A DNA stretch of 9,055 nt from contig JBBCJM010000089.1 of NCBI GenBank assembly GCA_037190175.1, positions 1 through 9,055 of the forward strand. Reading direction: 5' to 3'. The translations under genes were made by a program, and so were the position numbers. Every line of letters begins with the position of its first letter. Within the stretch, counting starts at the first letter, position 1. The stretch is from JBBCJM01 sp037190175. Its GTDB lineage: Bacteria > Pseudomonadota > Alphaproteobacteria > Rhodobacterales > Rhodobacteraceae. The notes below the pieces were generated by a model, which was given only the letters and a program-made list of their open reading frames with translations, made no database searches and was not told the origin of the DNA. Below are positions 1 through 5,690 of the stretch, in pieces.

Positions 1-154
1 GGCGCGCCAGCGGCACCAGCGCGCGCTGGGCATCGGCCGAGGGGCCGTGCAGCCAGACCAGCGCGCCCTCGGGCCGCGGCGGGCGCAGGGGCGGCGGCCC
101 CTCCGCCGCGCGTGCGCCCAGGGCATAGAGCGTCAGGCCGAGCGAATAGGCCAT
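1..154 (-). CDS. Kdo-transferase-like glycosyltransferase, N-terminal part (gene runs off the left edge)
   Basis: The first 51 codons of a gene that continues beyond base 1; the ATG is at 154. The protein begins MAYSLGLTLYALGAR, followed by a proline-rich stretch and then EGALVWLHGPSADAQRALVP. That last stretch resembles the start of the N-terminal Rossmann domain of Kdo transferases (WaaA/KdtA), where a short 'G-x-hydrophobic-x-LH' strand comes before the first helix. WaaA proteins add 3-deoxy-D-manno-octulosonic acid to lipid A at the inner membrane. I recall Rhodobacterales having a WaaA-like protein with this type of start next to a DUF4170 gene, which matches the neighbour here, 12 bp upstream on the same strand. 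The catalytic region and C-terminal domain lie outside the window, so true WaaA cannot be separated from a paralog. Confidence 0.55.
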   Translation of the reverse strand, partial: MAYSLGLTLYALGARAAEGPPPLRPPRPEGALVWLHGPSADAQRALVPLAR

Positions 155-166
155 GGATGCGGGCGA

Positions 167-415
167 TCAGCCTCCGAGTTCTTCGGTCGGCGAGCCCGAG
201 ACCTCCTCGTCGCGCAGCCGGTGCAGGTGGGCGATGAAATAGCGCATGTGCGCGTCATCGACCGTCCGCTGCGCCTCGGCCTTCCAGGCCGAATAGGCGG
301 AGGCATAGTCGGGGAACATGCCGACGATATGGACCTTCGAGACATCCTTGAACTGGGTGCCGGCGGGATTGACGAGCTCGCCGCCGAAGACGAGGTGCAG
401 GCGCTGGACGGGCAT
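167..415 (-). CDS. DUF4170 domain-containing small protein
   Basis: A complete 82-residue protein with no signal peptide or membrane segment. It matches the DUF4170 family as I remember it: an N-terminal RLHLVFGGEL strand, the segment VHIVGMFPDYASAYSAWKAE (about residues 28-47), QRTVDDAHMRYFIAHLHRL (about 49-67) and an acidic end. Family length is about 75-85 residues, so it is full length. Its function is unknown. In Rhodobacterales it typically sits beside lipid A/Kdo genes, and here it is 12 bp upstream of the Kdo-transferase-like gene, so the two are probably co-transcribed. The start is supported by a GGAG Shine-Dalgarno sequence 8 nt before the ATG. The promoter-like sequence at 444-471 suggests that this pair is transcribed separately from the LacI-type gene. 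Confidence 0.85.
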   Translation of the reverse strand: MPVQRLHLVFGGELVNPAGTQFKDVSKVHIVGMFPDYASAYSAWKAEAQRTVDDAHMRYFIAHLHRLRDEEVSGSPTEELGG

Positions 416-443
416 GGGCGGTCTCCGGGTGTTGACGCGCGCG

Positions 444-471
444 AACCTATTCGCTGCGGCGCGGCGGTCAA
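444..471 (-). promoter_or_regulatory. Candidate sigma-70 promoter for DUF4170 and the Kdo-transferase-like gene
   Basis: On the minus strand TTGACC (466-471, 5 of 6 to the -35 consensus) is followed after 16 bp by TAGGTT (444-449, 3 of 6 to the -10). It overlaps the LacI-type stop codon and ends about 29 bp before the DUF4170 ATG. A strong -35 with a weak -10 is common in alphaproteobacteria. This is pattern matching only; no transcript evidence is available. Confidence 0.4.
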
Positions 472-1523
472 GTTCGGGCAGGACGGATGGTGTCGCCGGG
501 GTGCAGCCGGGGGGCCAGCTCGATGCGCCCGTCGCCGGGCGGGCGGGGGCGCTTGCCCGCCACGATCTCGGCCGCCAGCCGGCCGATCTCGCGCCGGCAG
601 GCGTCGGTGGTGGCCAGCCGCCGCGGCAGCCCGTCCAGCAGTTCGACGTTGTTGAACCCGGCGAGGCCCAGCCGCCCCGGCACGTCGATGCCGCGGTCGA
701 GACACCACAGCAGCCCCCCGGCCCCGATCATATCGTTGGAATAGTAGAGGAAATCGAGATCGGGGTTGCGGGTCAGGATCGCCTCGGTCATCTCGCGGCC
801 CTTCAGCAGCGCCGAGCCGCCGTCGTAGTATTCCCGGTCGGCCAGCGTCACGCCGCCCTCGGCCAGCGCCTCCTCGAACCCCTCCATCCGTTTCCGCGCC
901 CGGTGGTCGTGCGGCATCATGGTGCCCAGGAAGCCGATCCGGCGATAGCCGGCGGCGAGGATGGCGCGGCCCATCTCGCGCCCGGCCTTGCGGTGCGAGA
1001 TCCCCACCGCCGCATCCACCGGCAGCCCGTCGGTGTCCATCACCTCGACGATGGGGATCCCGGCGTTGCGCAGCATGGCGATGGCGGCGGGCGCGTGCTC
1101 CAGCCCGGCGAGGATGACGCCCGAGGGGCGCCAGCTCAGCATCTCGTAGAGCACCCGTTCCTCGCGCTCGGGCGAATAGTTGGTGAAGCCCACCACGGGT
1201 TGCAGCCCGGTGTCCTCCAGCGCCTCGGAAATCCCGCCCAGCACCTCGGGGAAGACCATGTTCGACAGCGAGGGGATGATGACGGCGACGAGGTTCACCC
1301 GCTGGCTGGCCAGCGCGCCGGCGATCTTGTTGGGCACGTAGCCCAGCCGCCGGGCGGCGGCCAGCACCCGCTCGCGCGTCTGTTCCGACACGTCGCCCCG
1401 CTGGCGCAGCACCCGGCTGACGGTCATCTCGCTGACGCCCGAGGCTTCGGAGACGTCGCGCAGGGTCAGGGTGCGGCGGGCGTCGGTCGGTCCGCGTCGG
1501 ACGGGAAGGGGGCTCTTGGCCAT
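468..1523 (-). CDS. LacI-family transcriptional repressor, GntR(gluconate)-like
   Basis: A 351-residue DNA-binding regulator. The LacI helix-turn-helix is at residues 20-40 (TLRDVSEASGVSEMTVSRVL). The hinge helix motif GYVPNKIAGALAS is at 61-73, followed by a periplasmic-binding-protein-like sensor domain from about 77 to 345 (NLVAVIIPSLSNMVFPEVL, EMLSWRPSGVILAG, DTDGLPVDAAVGIS). These segments closely track E. coli GntR as I remember it, including the recognition-helix core MTVSR and the 'EMLSW-x-x-x-G-hydrophobic-IL' stretch. The ligand is therefore likely a sugar acid or similar small metabolite, which is inference. I chose the ATG at 1523 over the in-frame ATG at 1577 because the longer version adds 18 non-conserved residues, and an AGGG sits 11 nt upstream of 1523. 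A LacI-type operator at 1602-1617 lies before it, implying autoregulation. A matching site precedes the reductase-haloperoxidase-UnbV operon. Confidence 0.93.
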   Translation of the reverse strand: MAKSPLPVRRGPTDARRTLTLRDVSEASGVSEMTVSRVLRQRGDVSEQTRERVLAAARRLGYVPNKIAGALASQRVNLVAVIIPSLSNMVFPEVLGGISEALEDTGLQPVVGFTNYSPEREERVLYEMLSWRPSGVILAGLEHAPAAIAMLRNAGIPIVEVMDTDGLPVDAAVGISHRKAGREMGRAILAAGYRRIGFLGTMMPHDHRARKRMEGFEEALAEGGVTLADREYYDGGSALLKGREMTEAILTRNPDLDFLYYSNDMIGAGGLLWCLDRGIDVPGRLGLAGFNNVELLDGLPRRLATTDACRREIGRLAAEIVAGKRPRPPGDGRIELAPRLHPGDTIRPART

Positions 1524-1556
1524 CGGAAGGCGACCCTGCTGGCTGGTTGGGGCCTT

Positions 1557-1568
1557 GTTAACGCCACC
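1557..1568. promoter_or_regulatory. Possible degenerate second LacI-type operator
   Basis: GTTAACGCCACC on the plus strand fits the general LacI-family pattern G-N-T-A-N-C-G-N-T-A-N-C at 7 of 8 fixed positions, with its central CG at 1562-1563. It lies between the LacI-type start codon and the better site at 1602-1617, centre to centre 47 bp. One short degenerate match could be chance, so this is a suggestion only. Confidence 0.25.
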
Positions 1569-1601
1569 CGCGCGCAATGTCCAAGCTTCTCGGGGGTTGG
1601 C

Positions 1602-1617
1602 GCGTTACCGCTATCGC
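1602..1617. promoter_or_regulatory. LacI-family operator upstream of the LacI-type gene
   Basis: GCGTTACCGCTATCGC is an imperfect palindrome around the central CG at 1609-1610; 12 of its 16 positions are self-complementary. It fits the LacI-family operator pattern N-T-A-N-C-G-N-T-A-N. The half-site GTTACC equals the half-site I remember for E. coli GntR operators. It sits 79 bp before the LacI-type ATG and 19 bp after the stop of the UnbV-domain gene. The same core (13 of 14 bases) recurs at 5518-5533. That repetition, together with a GntR-like repressor encoded alongside, is the main reason to believe it. Confidence 0.7.
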
Positions 1618-1635
1618 AGGCATCTTGCCGCAGCG

Positions 1636-3183
1636 TCAGCGGGGCGGGTCCCACGGGGCAGGGGCGGCGCCGGGGCGCAGGATGTGGAAGGTATTGGCCG
1701 CGACCGGCTGCCATTCGCCCGCGGTGCCGTCGGGCCAGATCACCCGCACCTCGGCCTGCGTCTCCTGCCCCAGCCCCAGGTGCCACCAGCCGAGGTGGCC
1801 CGAGACGTGGCCGGCGCCCGAGAACACCTCGCGCCGCAGCAGGTCCTCGCCGCAGCGCAGCTCGATCCAGGCGCCGATGGCCTGGCGGTTGGGCCCCGGC
1901 GCCTCCAGCGCGAAGGCCAGCCAGTTGCCGGCCGCTTCGGTGGTGTTGCGCCAGATCTCCGGGCCGGCGTGGCGGTTGACGGCCAGGATATCGACCAGCC
2001 CGTCGAGGTTGAAATCCGCCAGCACCCCGCCACGGGTGGTCCGCATCGAGGCGACGCCGGCCTCGGCCGCGGCCTCGCGGAAGGTGCCGTCCGGGTTCTG
2101 CATCAGCAGGTTGTTGGGATCGGCTTGCGCGAAGTCCGGCATCTCCCACACGTTGCCCTTGGCCACCCAGAGATCGGCGCGGCCGTCATTGTCCACATCC
2201 TCGAACTGCGCGTGCCAGGCGGTGGAGGGGCGCACGTCGCCCCCGGTGTGCGGCCGGTGCGCGGTGGCGCCCAGCTTGAAGGCGATGTCGGCATAGGCGG
2301 GGGCGCCGGAGGCGGGATCGGCCAGCGTCTGCAGCTTGTTGTCGGCCATCGAGGTCAGGAAATATTCGGGGAAGCCGTCGCCGGTGATGTCATGGCTGGC
2401 GATCCCCATCCCCCAGAGCCGCAGGTAGCGCCAGCCTTCCTCTTGCGTATAGAGCCGCGACTCGGCCTCCATCCGCCACATCTGTTCCTGCCCGCCCTTG
2501 TAGTATTCGCGGTCGTTCGACACCCGCAGGTCGGCCCGGCCCTGCCGCGACCAGTCGGTGAACATCATCGACAGCGGGCAGAACGAGGGCAGGAGTTCCT
2601 GCGGCGGGCCGAAGCCCTGCCCCTGCGGCCGGTGCAGCCAGTTGGGGGTGCAGGAGCCCCAGGGAAAGGCGTCCTGCGTGCGGTCGATGTAGTTGCCGAT
2701 GGCGAGGGTGGGCCAGTCCTGCCCGGGTTCCCAGGTCGCGGCGAAGGCGGTGGACCAGCCATCGCCGCCGTCGAAGCCCCATAGCTCGTTGGCCCGTTCG
2801 AACCGGCAGTCGCCCAGGCCGCGCATGACCAGGTTCTCGCCCACCCGCAGCAGGACCAGATCCATCACCCCGTCGCCGTCGATGTCCAAGGGATAGGCCC
2901 CGGTCACCGCGTCGAGTTCCACGCCGGCCGTTTCGCGCGCGAAAGTCAGCGCCCCACCGCGGGCCGAGGTGTTGCGATAGAACCGGGCGGGGTCGCTGCC
3001 TCCGGCGATCACCAGATCGGGGAAGCCGTCGCCGGAGCAGTCGAAGGCCGCCGCACCGCCGCCCACCATGTATTCCCATTCGCCGGCGAAGATGCCGTCC
3101 AGGCCGGAACCCGCGGTGTCGTCGGCGAAGGACTGCGCGGCGGCGGGGGTGGCCAGCAGGCACAACAGCACAGCCCGGATCAT
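1636..3183 (-). CDS. Exported FG-GAP/VCBS repeat protein with C-terminal ASPIC/UnbV domain (CRTAC1-like)
   Basis: A 515-residue protein with a clear Sec signal peptide (residues 1-16, MIRAVLLCLLATPAAA, cut before Q17). The body carries several FG-GAP/VCBS repeats, recognisable by calcium-loop motifs of the D-x-D/S-x-D-G type: about 48-57 (FDCSGDGFPD), 99-109 (LDIDGDGVMDL), 264-273 (HDITGDGFPE), 328-339 (EDVDNDGRADLW) and 389-399 (ADFNLDGLVDI). Such repeats form a beta-propeller. Residues about 432-488 (NRQAIGAWIELRCG, REVFSGAGHVSGH, VRVIWPDG) are the ASPIC/UnbV domain. The family is secreted, with no generally established biochemical role. One repeat near 207-223 has lost the usual acidic loop. 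The start overlaps the preceding stop as ATGA, and GAGG lies about 10 nt before the ATG, so it is translationally coupled to the haloperoxidase-like gene as the last gene of that operon. Confidence 0.9.
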   Translation of the reverse strand: MIRAVLLCLLATPAAAQSFADDTAGSGLDGIFAGEWEYMVGGGAAAFDCSGDGFPDLVIAGGSDPARFYRNTSARGGALTFARETAGVELDAVTGAYPLDIDGDGVMDLVLLRVGENLVMRGLGDCRFERANELWGFDGGDGWSTAFAATWEPGQDWPTLAIGNYIDRTQDAFPWGSCTPNWLHRPQGQGFGPPQELLPSFCPLSMMFTDWSRQGRADLRVSNDREYYKGGQEQMWRMEAESRLYTQEEGWRYLRLWGMGIASHDITGDGFPEYFLTSMADNKLQTLADPASGAPAYADIAFKLGATAHRPHTGGDVRPSTAWHAQFEDVDNDGRADLWVAKGNVWEMPDFAQADPNNLLMQNPDGTFREAAAEAGVASMRTTRGGVLADFNLDGLVDILAVNRHAGPEIWRNTTEAAGNWLAFALEAPGPNRQAIGAWIELRCGEDLLRREVFSGAGHVSGHLGWWHLGLGQETQAEVRVIWPDGTAGEWQPVAANTFHILRPGAAPAPWDPPR

Positions 3184-4463
3184 GCCCGTGTCCTCAGCGC
3201 GATCACCTGCTCGCCCACGCAGCGGCCCTGTTCCAGCCCGTGGCGGATGGCGCTGCGGAAATGGATGCCGCCGTAGAGCCGCGACATCCCGGCCTCTTCC
3301 GCCGCCTCCCAGAAGCTGCCGAAGGTGCGCCCCGGCAGGCCGTCGCCGGCATGGGTGTCGTCGACGAAGGCGAAGGGCTCGCCGAAGAGATGGGTCAGCA
3401 CCACCGCCGCCGCACCCGACTGGGTGGAATGGCCCGAGGGGTATTCGGGGAAGGGCGGCGTGATCAGCACCGCCTCGAACCGCGGGTCGATCACCCGCTT
3501 GATATAGCTGACCGGGCGGATCAGGTCATAAATGTACTTGTCGGACCAGCAGACGATGAAGGCGTCGGCCAGCCCGATGCCCAGCAAGGCCAGCACCTCG
3601 CCCTGCCGGGCGGCGTCGGTGTGGTGTTCGGCGAAGACCGACATGGCGATGGCGATCCAGTGGCCGGGCGGGGCGGAGGACAGCATCGGGTCGTCGGACC
3701 AGAACCGCGCGATGGCCTCCTGCTCGGGCGTCAGGGCGGCGACGGTATCGTAGACCTCCTTCGCCTCGTCGTGGAAGGGCGTGCCGGGCTCCTCGCTGTA
3801 CTCCGGCGGCGGCGGCAGGGCGCATTCGCTGCCGGAGGCCAGCGCGAAGGGGCGGTTGCCGCCCCAATGCGGCAGCAGCGGGGCCTGTTGCAGCGGGATG
3901 GTGCTGGTCGGCACCCAGTCCTTCGGCTTGCCGCCCAGGGTCCACTCCAGCGGGAAGCCCAGGTTTTCCACCTGCGCCCCGCCGTCGCTGGCGGCCCAGG
4001 CCAGGATATGCTCGGCCACCGCGCGGCCATGGGCCAGGCTGCGTTCGGCCACGGCGGGGTCCAGCCCCTCGGTGGCCTGCCCGGTCAGGCGGGCCTCCAT
4101 CGCCTTCAGGGCCCGCTGGCCGGTGGGGCCGGTGTTGTCGAAGAGCGCCAGCACCGCGACCGACAGCGCCCCTTGCAGCACCGCGGCCTCGTCGTGCACG
4201 CCGGGGGCGCGGGCGGGCACGGGGGTCAGGTCGTTCAGCTGCCCGGCCAGGCTCAGCAGCGCCGGGTTGCCGGTGGCCTGCGCCTCGTGGATGGCGATGC
4301 CGACATAGGCGAAGGCGCGGGAGGCCACGGGCGGCGACTGGGTGGGGGTGTGGCGCACCAGTTCCAGCACCAGCCGGTACCAGTCGCGGATGACCGCCTC
4401 GGGCTCGGCCGCGCTCGCCGGCAGGGCCAGGGCCAAGAGCAGGGCCAGCGCGCGCAGCATCAT
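3180..4463 (-). CDS. Exported vanadium-dependent haloperoxidase / PAP2-superfamily enzyme
   Basis: A 427-residue protein with a signal peptide (about residues 1-18, ending PASAA). The C-terminal half holds the full vanadate/phosphate pocket of this superfamily: K309-x6-R316-P317 (DKYIYDLIRP), P342-S-G-H345 (PEYPSGH) and S394-R395-x5-H401 (SRLYGGIH). In vanadium haloperoxidases the Lys, two Arg, Ser and Gly bind vanadate, and the last His ligates vanadium. The enzyme oxidises halide with peroxide. Acid phosphatases of the same fold use the last His as nucleophile with an Asp four residues later; here that position is A405. W306 and F338 lie where I recall W350 and F397 of Curvularia chloroperoxidase. 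About 427 residues is shorter than fungal enzymes but usual for bacterial haloperoxidase-like proteins. The ATG at 4463 overlaps the upstream stop as ATGA and has a GGAG 8 nt before it, so I chose it over the long upstream reading-frame extension. A phosphatase role is not excluded. Confidence 0.88.
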   Translation of the reverse strand: MMLRALALLLALALPASAAEPEAVIRDWYRLVLELVRHTPTQSPPVASRAFAYVGIAIHEAQATGNPALLSLAGQLNDLTPVPARAPGVHDEAAVLQGALSVAVLALFDNTGPTGQRALKAMEARLTGQATEGLDPAVAERSLAHGRAVAEHILAWAASDGGAQVENLGFPLEWTLGGKPKDWVPTSTIPLQQAPLLPHWGGNRPFALASGSECALPPPPEYSEEPGTPFHDEAKEVYDTVAALTPEQEAIARFWSDDPMLSSAPPGHWIAIAMSVFAEHHTDAARQGEVLALLGIGLADAFIVCWSDKYIYDLIRPVSYIKRVIDPRFEAVLITPPFPEYPSGHSTQSGAAAVVLTHLFGEPFAFVDDTHAGDGLPGRTFGSFWEAAEEAGMSRLYGGIHFRSAIRHGLEQGRCVGEQVIALRTRA

Positions 4464-5494
4464 GCGTCGGTCTCCGACGAACGGGCCCAGAGGTTGATGT
4501 CCTCCTCGGTCGAGATCCGGTCGATCTCGGCCAGTTCCTCGGGCGTGAAGTCCAGGTTGGCGATGGCGCCCACGCAATCGACCACCTGTTCGGGGCGCGA
4601 GGCGCCGATCAGCGCGGTGGTGATCCCGCCGCCGCGCAGCACCCAGGCGATGGCCATCTGCGCCAGCGTCTGCCCGCGCGCCTGCGCCACCGCGTTCAGC
4701 GCCCGCACGCTGTCCAGGGCGCGGGTGGTGATGGTGGCGGGGTTCAGGCTTTTCCCCTGCACCGCACGGCTGCCCTGCGGCAGGCCGTCGAGGTACTTGT
4801 TCGTCAGGATGCCCTGCGCCAGCGGGGTGAAGGCGATGGAACCGATGCCCAGTTCCGCCAGCGTCTCCTTCAGCCCGTCGCGCTCGACCCAGCGGTTGAG
4901 CAGGTTGTAGCTGGGCTGGTGGATGATGCAGGGCGTGCCGAGATCCTTGAGGATCGCCACCGCCTCGCGCGTCCGGGCGGAGTTGTAGGAGGAAAGCCCG
5001 GCATAGAGCGCCTTGCCCGAGCGCACGATCTGGTCCAGCGTGCCCATGGTCTCGGCCAGCGGCGTGGCGGGATCGAAGCGGTGGGAATAGAAGATGTCCA
5101 CGTAGTCGAGCCCCATCCGCCGCAGCGAGGCGTCGCAGGAGGCGATCAGGTATTTCCGGCTGCCCCATTCGCCATAGGGGCCATCCCACATTCGATAGCC
5201 GGCTTTCGACGAGATGATGAGTTCGTCGCGATAACCGCGGAAGTCGGTGCGCAGGATCTCTCCGAACGCCTCCTCGGCCGAGCCCGGCGGGGGGCCGTAG
5301 TTGTTGGCCAGGTCGAAATGGGTGATCCCGTGGTCGAAGGCGGTCCGGCAGATCGCCTGCTTGGTGGCGTGCGGGGTGTCATGGCCGAAGTTGTGCCACA
5401 GGCCCAGCGAGATCGCCGGCAGCATCAGCCCCGACGCCCCGCAGCGGCGATAGATCATGCGGCTGTAACGGTCCGCGGCAGGCGTCCAGGTCAT
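4460..5494 (-). CDS. mgrA: Aldo/keto reductase, YghZ/Gpr type (L-glyceraldehyde 3-phosphate reductase-like)
   Basis: A 344-residue cytoplasmic NADPH-dependent aldo/keto reductase, collinear from end to end with E. coli YghZ (Gpr, 346 residues) as I remember it. It shows RRCGASGLMLPAISLGLWHN (residues 16-35), FDLANNYGPPPGSAEE (60-75), KAGYRMWDGPYG (97-108), VDIFYSHR (132-139), IIHQPSYNLLNRW, FTPLAQGILTNKYL and ALIGASRPEQ (NADP-binding end). The catalytic tetrad D61, Y66, K97 and H138 is intact. The E. coli enzyme reduces L-glyceraldehyde 3-phosphate and methylglyoxal; the true substrate here is unknown. The ATG at 5494 has a strong GGAGG 8 nt upstream, and the alternative ATG at 5629 would read through the operator and the C/G-rich repeat. 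It is the first gene of a three-gene operon and overlaps the haloperoxidase gene by 4 bp (ATGA). The operator at 5518-5533 suggests control by the LacI-type repressor. Confidence 0.93.
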   Translation of the reverse strand: MTWTPAADRYSRMIYRRCGASGLMLPAISLGLWHNFGHDTPHATKQAICRTAFDHGITHFDLANNYGPPPGSAEEAFGEILRTDFRGYRDELIISSKAGYRMWDGPYGEWGSRKYLIASCDASLRRMGLDYVDIFYSHRFDPATPLAETMGTLDQIVRSGKALYAGLSSYNSARTREAVAILKDLGTPCIIHQPSYNLLNRWVERDGLKETLAELGIGSIAFTPLAQGILTNKYLDGLPQGSRAVQGKSLNPATITTRALDSVRALNAVAQARGQTLAQMAIAWVLRGGGITTALIGASRPEQVVDCVGAIANLDFTPEELAEIDRISTEEDINLWARSSETDA

Positions 5495-5517
5495 GCCCCG
5501 CTCCTCCCCTGCTGGCC

Positions 5518-5533
5518 CTGCTAGCGGTAACGC
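5518..5533. promoter_or_regulatory. LacI-family operator upstream of the reductase-haloperoxidase-UnbV operon
   Basis: On the minus strand this reads GCGTTACCGCTAGCAG. Its first 14 bases match the site at 1602-1617 at 13 positions, including the whole GCGTTACCGCTA core and the central CG (5525-5526). It lies 23 bp before the reductase ATG and overlaps the Shine-Dalgarno-proximal leader. That position suits repression by blocking initiation. The likely binder is the GntR-like LacI-family protein encoded at 468-1523. Confidence 0.7.
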
Positions 5534-5546
5534 CGGGCGGGGCGTC

Positions 5547-5552
5547 TGGCAA
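5547..5552 (-). promoter_or_regulatory. Possible -35 element of the reductase operon
   Basis: TTGCCA on the minus strand is 5 of 6 to the -35 consensus TTGACA. It lies 13 bp upstream of the operator, so a -10 at normal spacing would fall inside the operator. However, no good -10 hexamer is visible there (TACCGC at 17 bp is poor), so this is weak. Confidence 0.28.
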
Positions 5553-5559
5553 GCGCCTC
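5549..5559. repeat. 11-bp direct repeat, copy 1
   Basis: GCAAGCGCCTC on the plus strand, repeated exactly at 5649-5659, a spacing of 100 bp. The two copies flank the C/G-run hairpin element. The 100-bp period could be coincidence, or it could mark the edges of a small inserted repeat unit. Confidence 0.5.
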
Positions 5560-5575
5560 GCGCCCCGCTCGCTGG

Positions 5576-5615
5576 CCCCCCTCCCCCATCCCCTCCCCAC
5601 GAGGGGGAGGGGAGG
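5576..5615. repeat. C/G-run intergenic repeat with perfect hairpin and G-quadruplex potential
   Basis: The plus strand carries runs of C (5576-5581, 5583-5587, 5590-5593, 5595-5598), followed by the mirror run of G. CCCCTCCCC (5590-5598) and GGGGAGGGG (5604-5612) form a perfect 9-bp stem with a 5-nt loop. On the minus strand four runs of at least four G separated by 1-2 nt make a strong G-quadruplex motif. It lies between the end of the TRAP operon and the reductase operon promoter region. A hairpin between operons may act as a transcription terminator, but no U-tract follows in either direction. Similar CTCCCC/GGGGAG hairpins are common dispersed repeats in GC-rich alphaproteobacteria, which is recalled knowledge. 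Confidence 0.6.
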
Positions 5616-5648
5616 CGCCACCTCTGCAAGGGTCGCGCAGGGTCGGGC

Positions 5649-5659
5649 GCAAGCGCCTC
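5649..5659. repeat. 11-bp direct repeat, copy 2
   Basis: GCAAGCGCCTC, identical to 5549-5559. It is also part of a small inverted repeat (GGCGC-AA-GCGCC, 5646-5657), 32 bp after the DUF3237 stop codon, so it could contribute weakly to ending the TRAP operon transcript. Confidence 0.45.
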
Positions 5660-5690
5660 TGCGGGGTGGGATCGCCTCCTGCCCCTCGCG

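Noticed and set aside
1555..1590. Possible LacI-type gene promoter TTGGAC-17 bp-TTAACA on the minus strand
   Set aside because: Only 3 of 6 and 2 of 6 consensus matches, too weak to annotate despite the good spacing.
318..1979. Long plus-strand open frame of 553 codons across the LacI-type gene
   Set aside because: It is antisense to a clearly recognisable LacI-family gene and has low-complexity Ala/Gly/Arg/Pro composition. It is a typical shadow frame in GC-rich DNA.
3240..4910. Plus-strand open frame of 556 codons opposite the haloperoxidase and reductase genes
   Set aside because: The composition is Gly/Gln/Arg/His-rich without domain-like motifs, and it lies antisense to two recognised genes.
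3180..5189. Extended 669-residue start for the haloperoxidase-like protein
   Set aside because: The extra residues overlap the reductase gene in another frame and show no family resemblance. The ATG at 4463 has a signal peptide, a Shine-Dalgarno sequence and an ATGA overlap.
5463..5476. Third operator-like half-site inside the reductase coding start (CGTTACAG on the minus strand)
   Set aside because: Only one half resembles the operator and the other half lacks the T-A-N-C pattern. The bases are explained by codons for Arg-Tyr-Ser.
5590..5612. Classical intrinsic terminator for the TRAP operon
   Set aside because: The stem is perfect, but no U-tract follows on either strand, so it is annotated as a repeat/hairpin rather than a terminator.
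4460..5629. Longer reductase start at 5629
   Set aside because: It would translate the operator and the C/G-run repeat into a low-complexity Gly/Pro leader. The ATG at 5494 gives the family's length and has a strong GGAGG.
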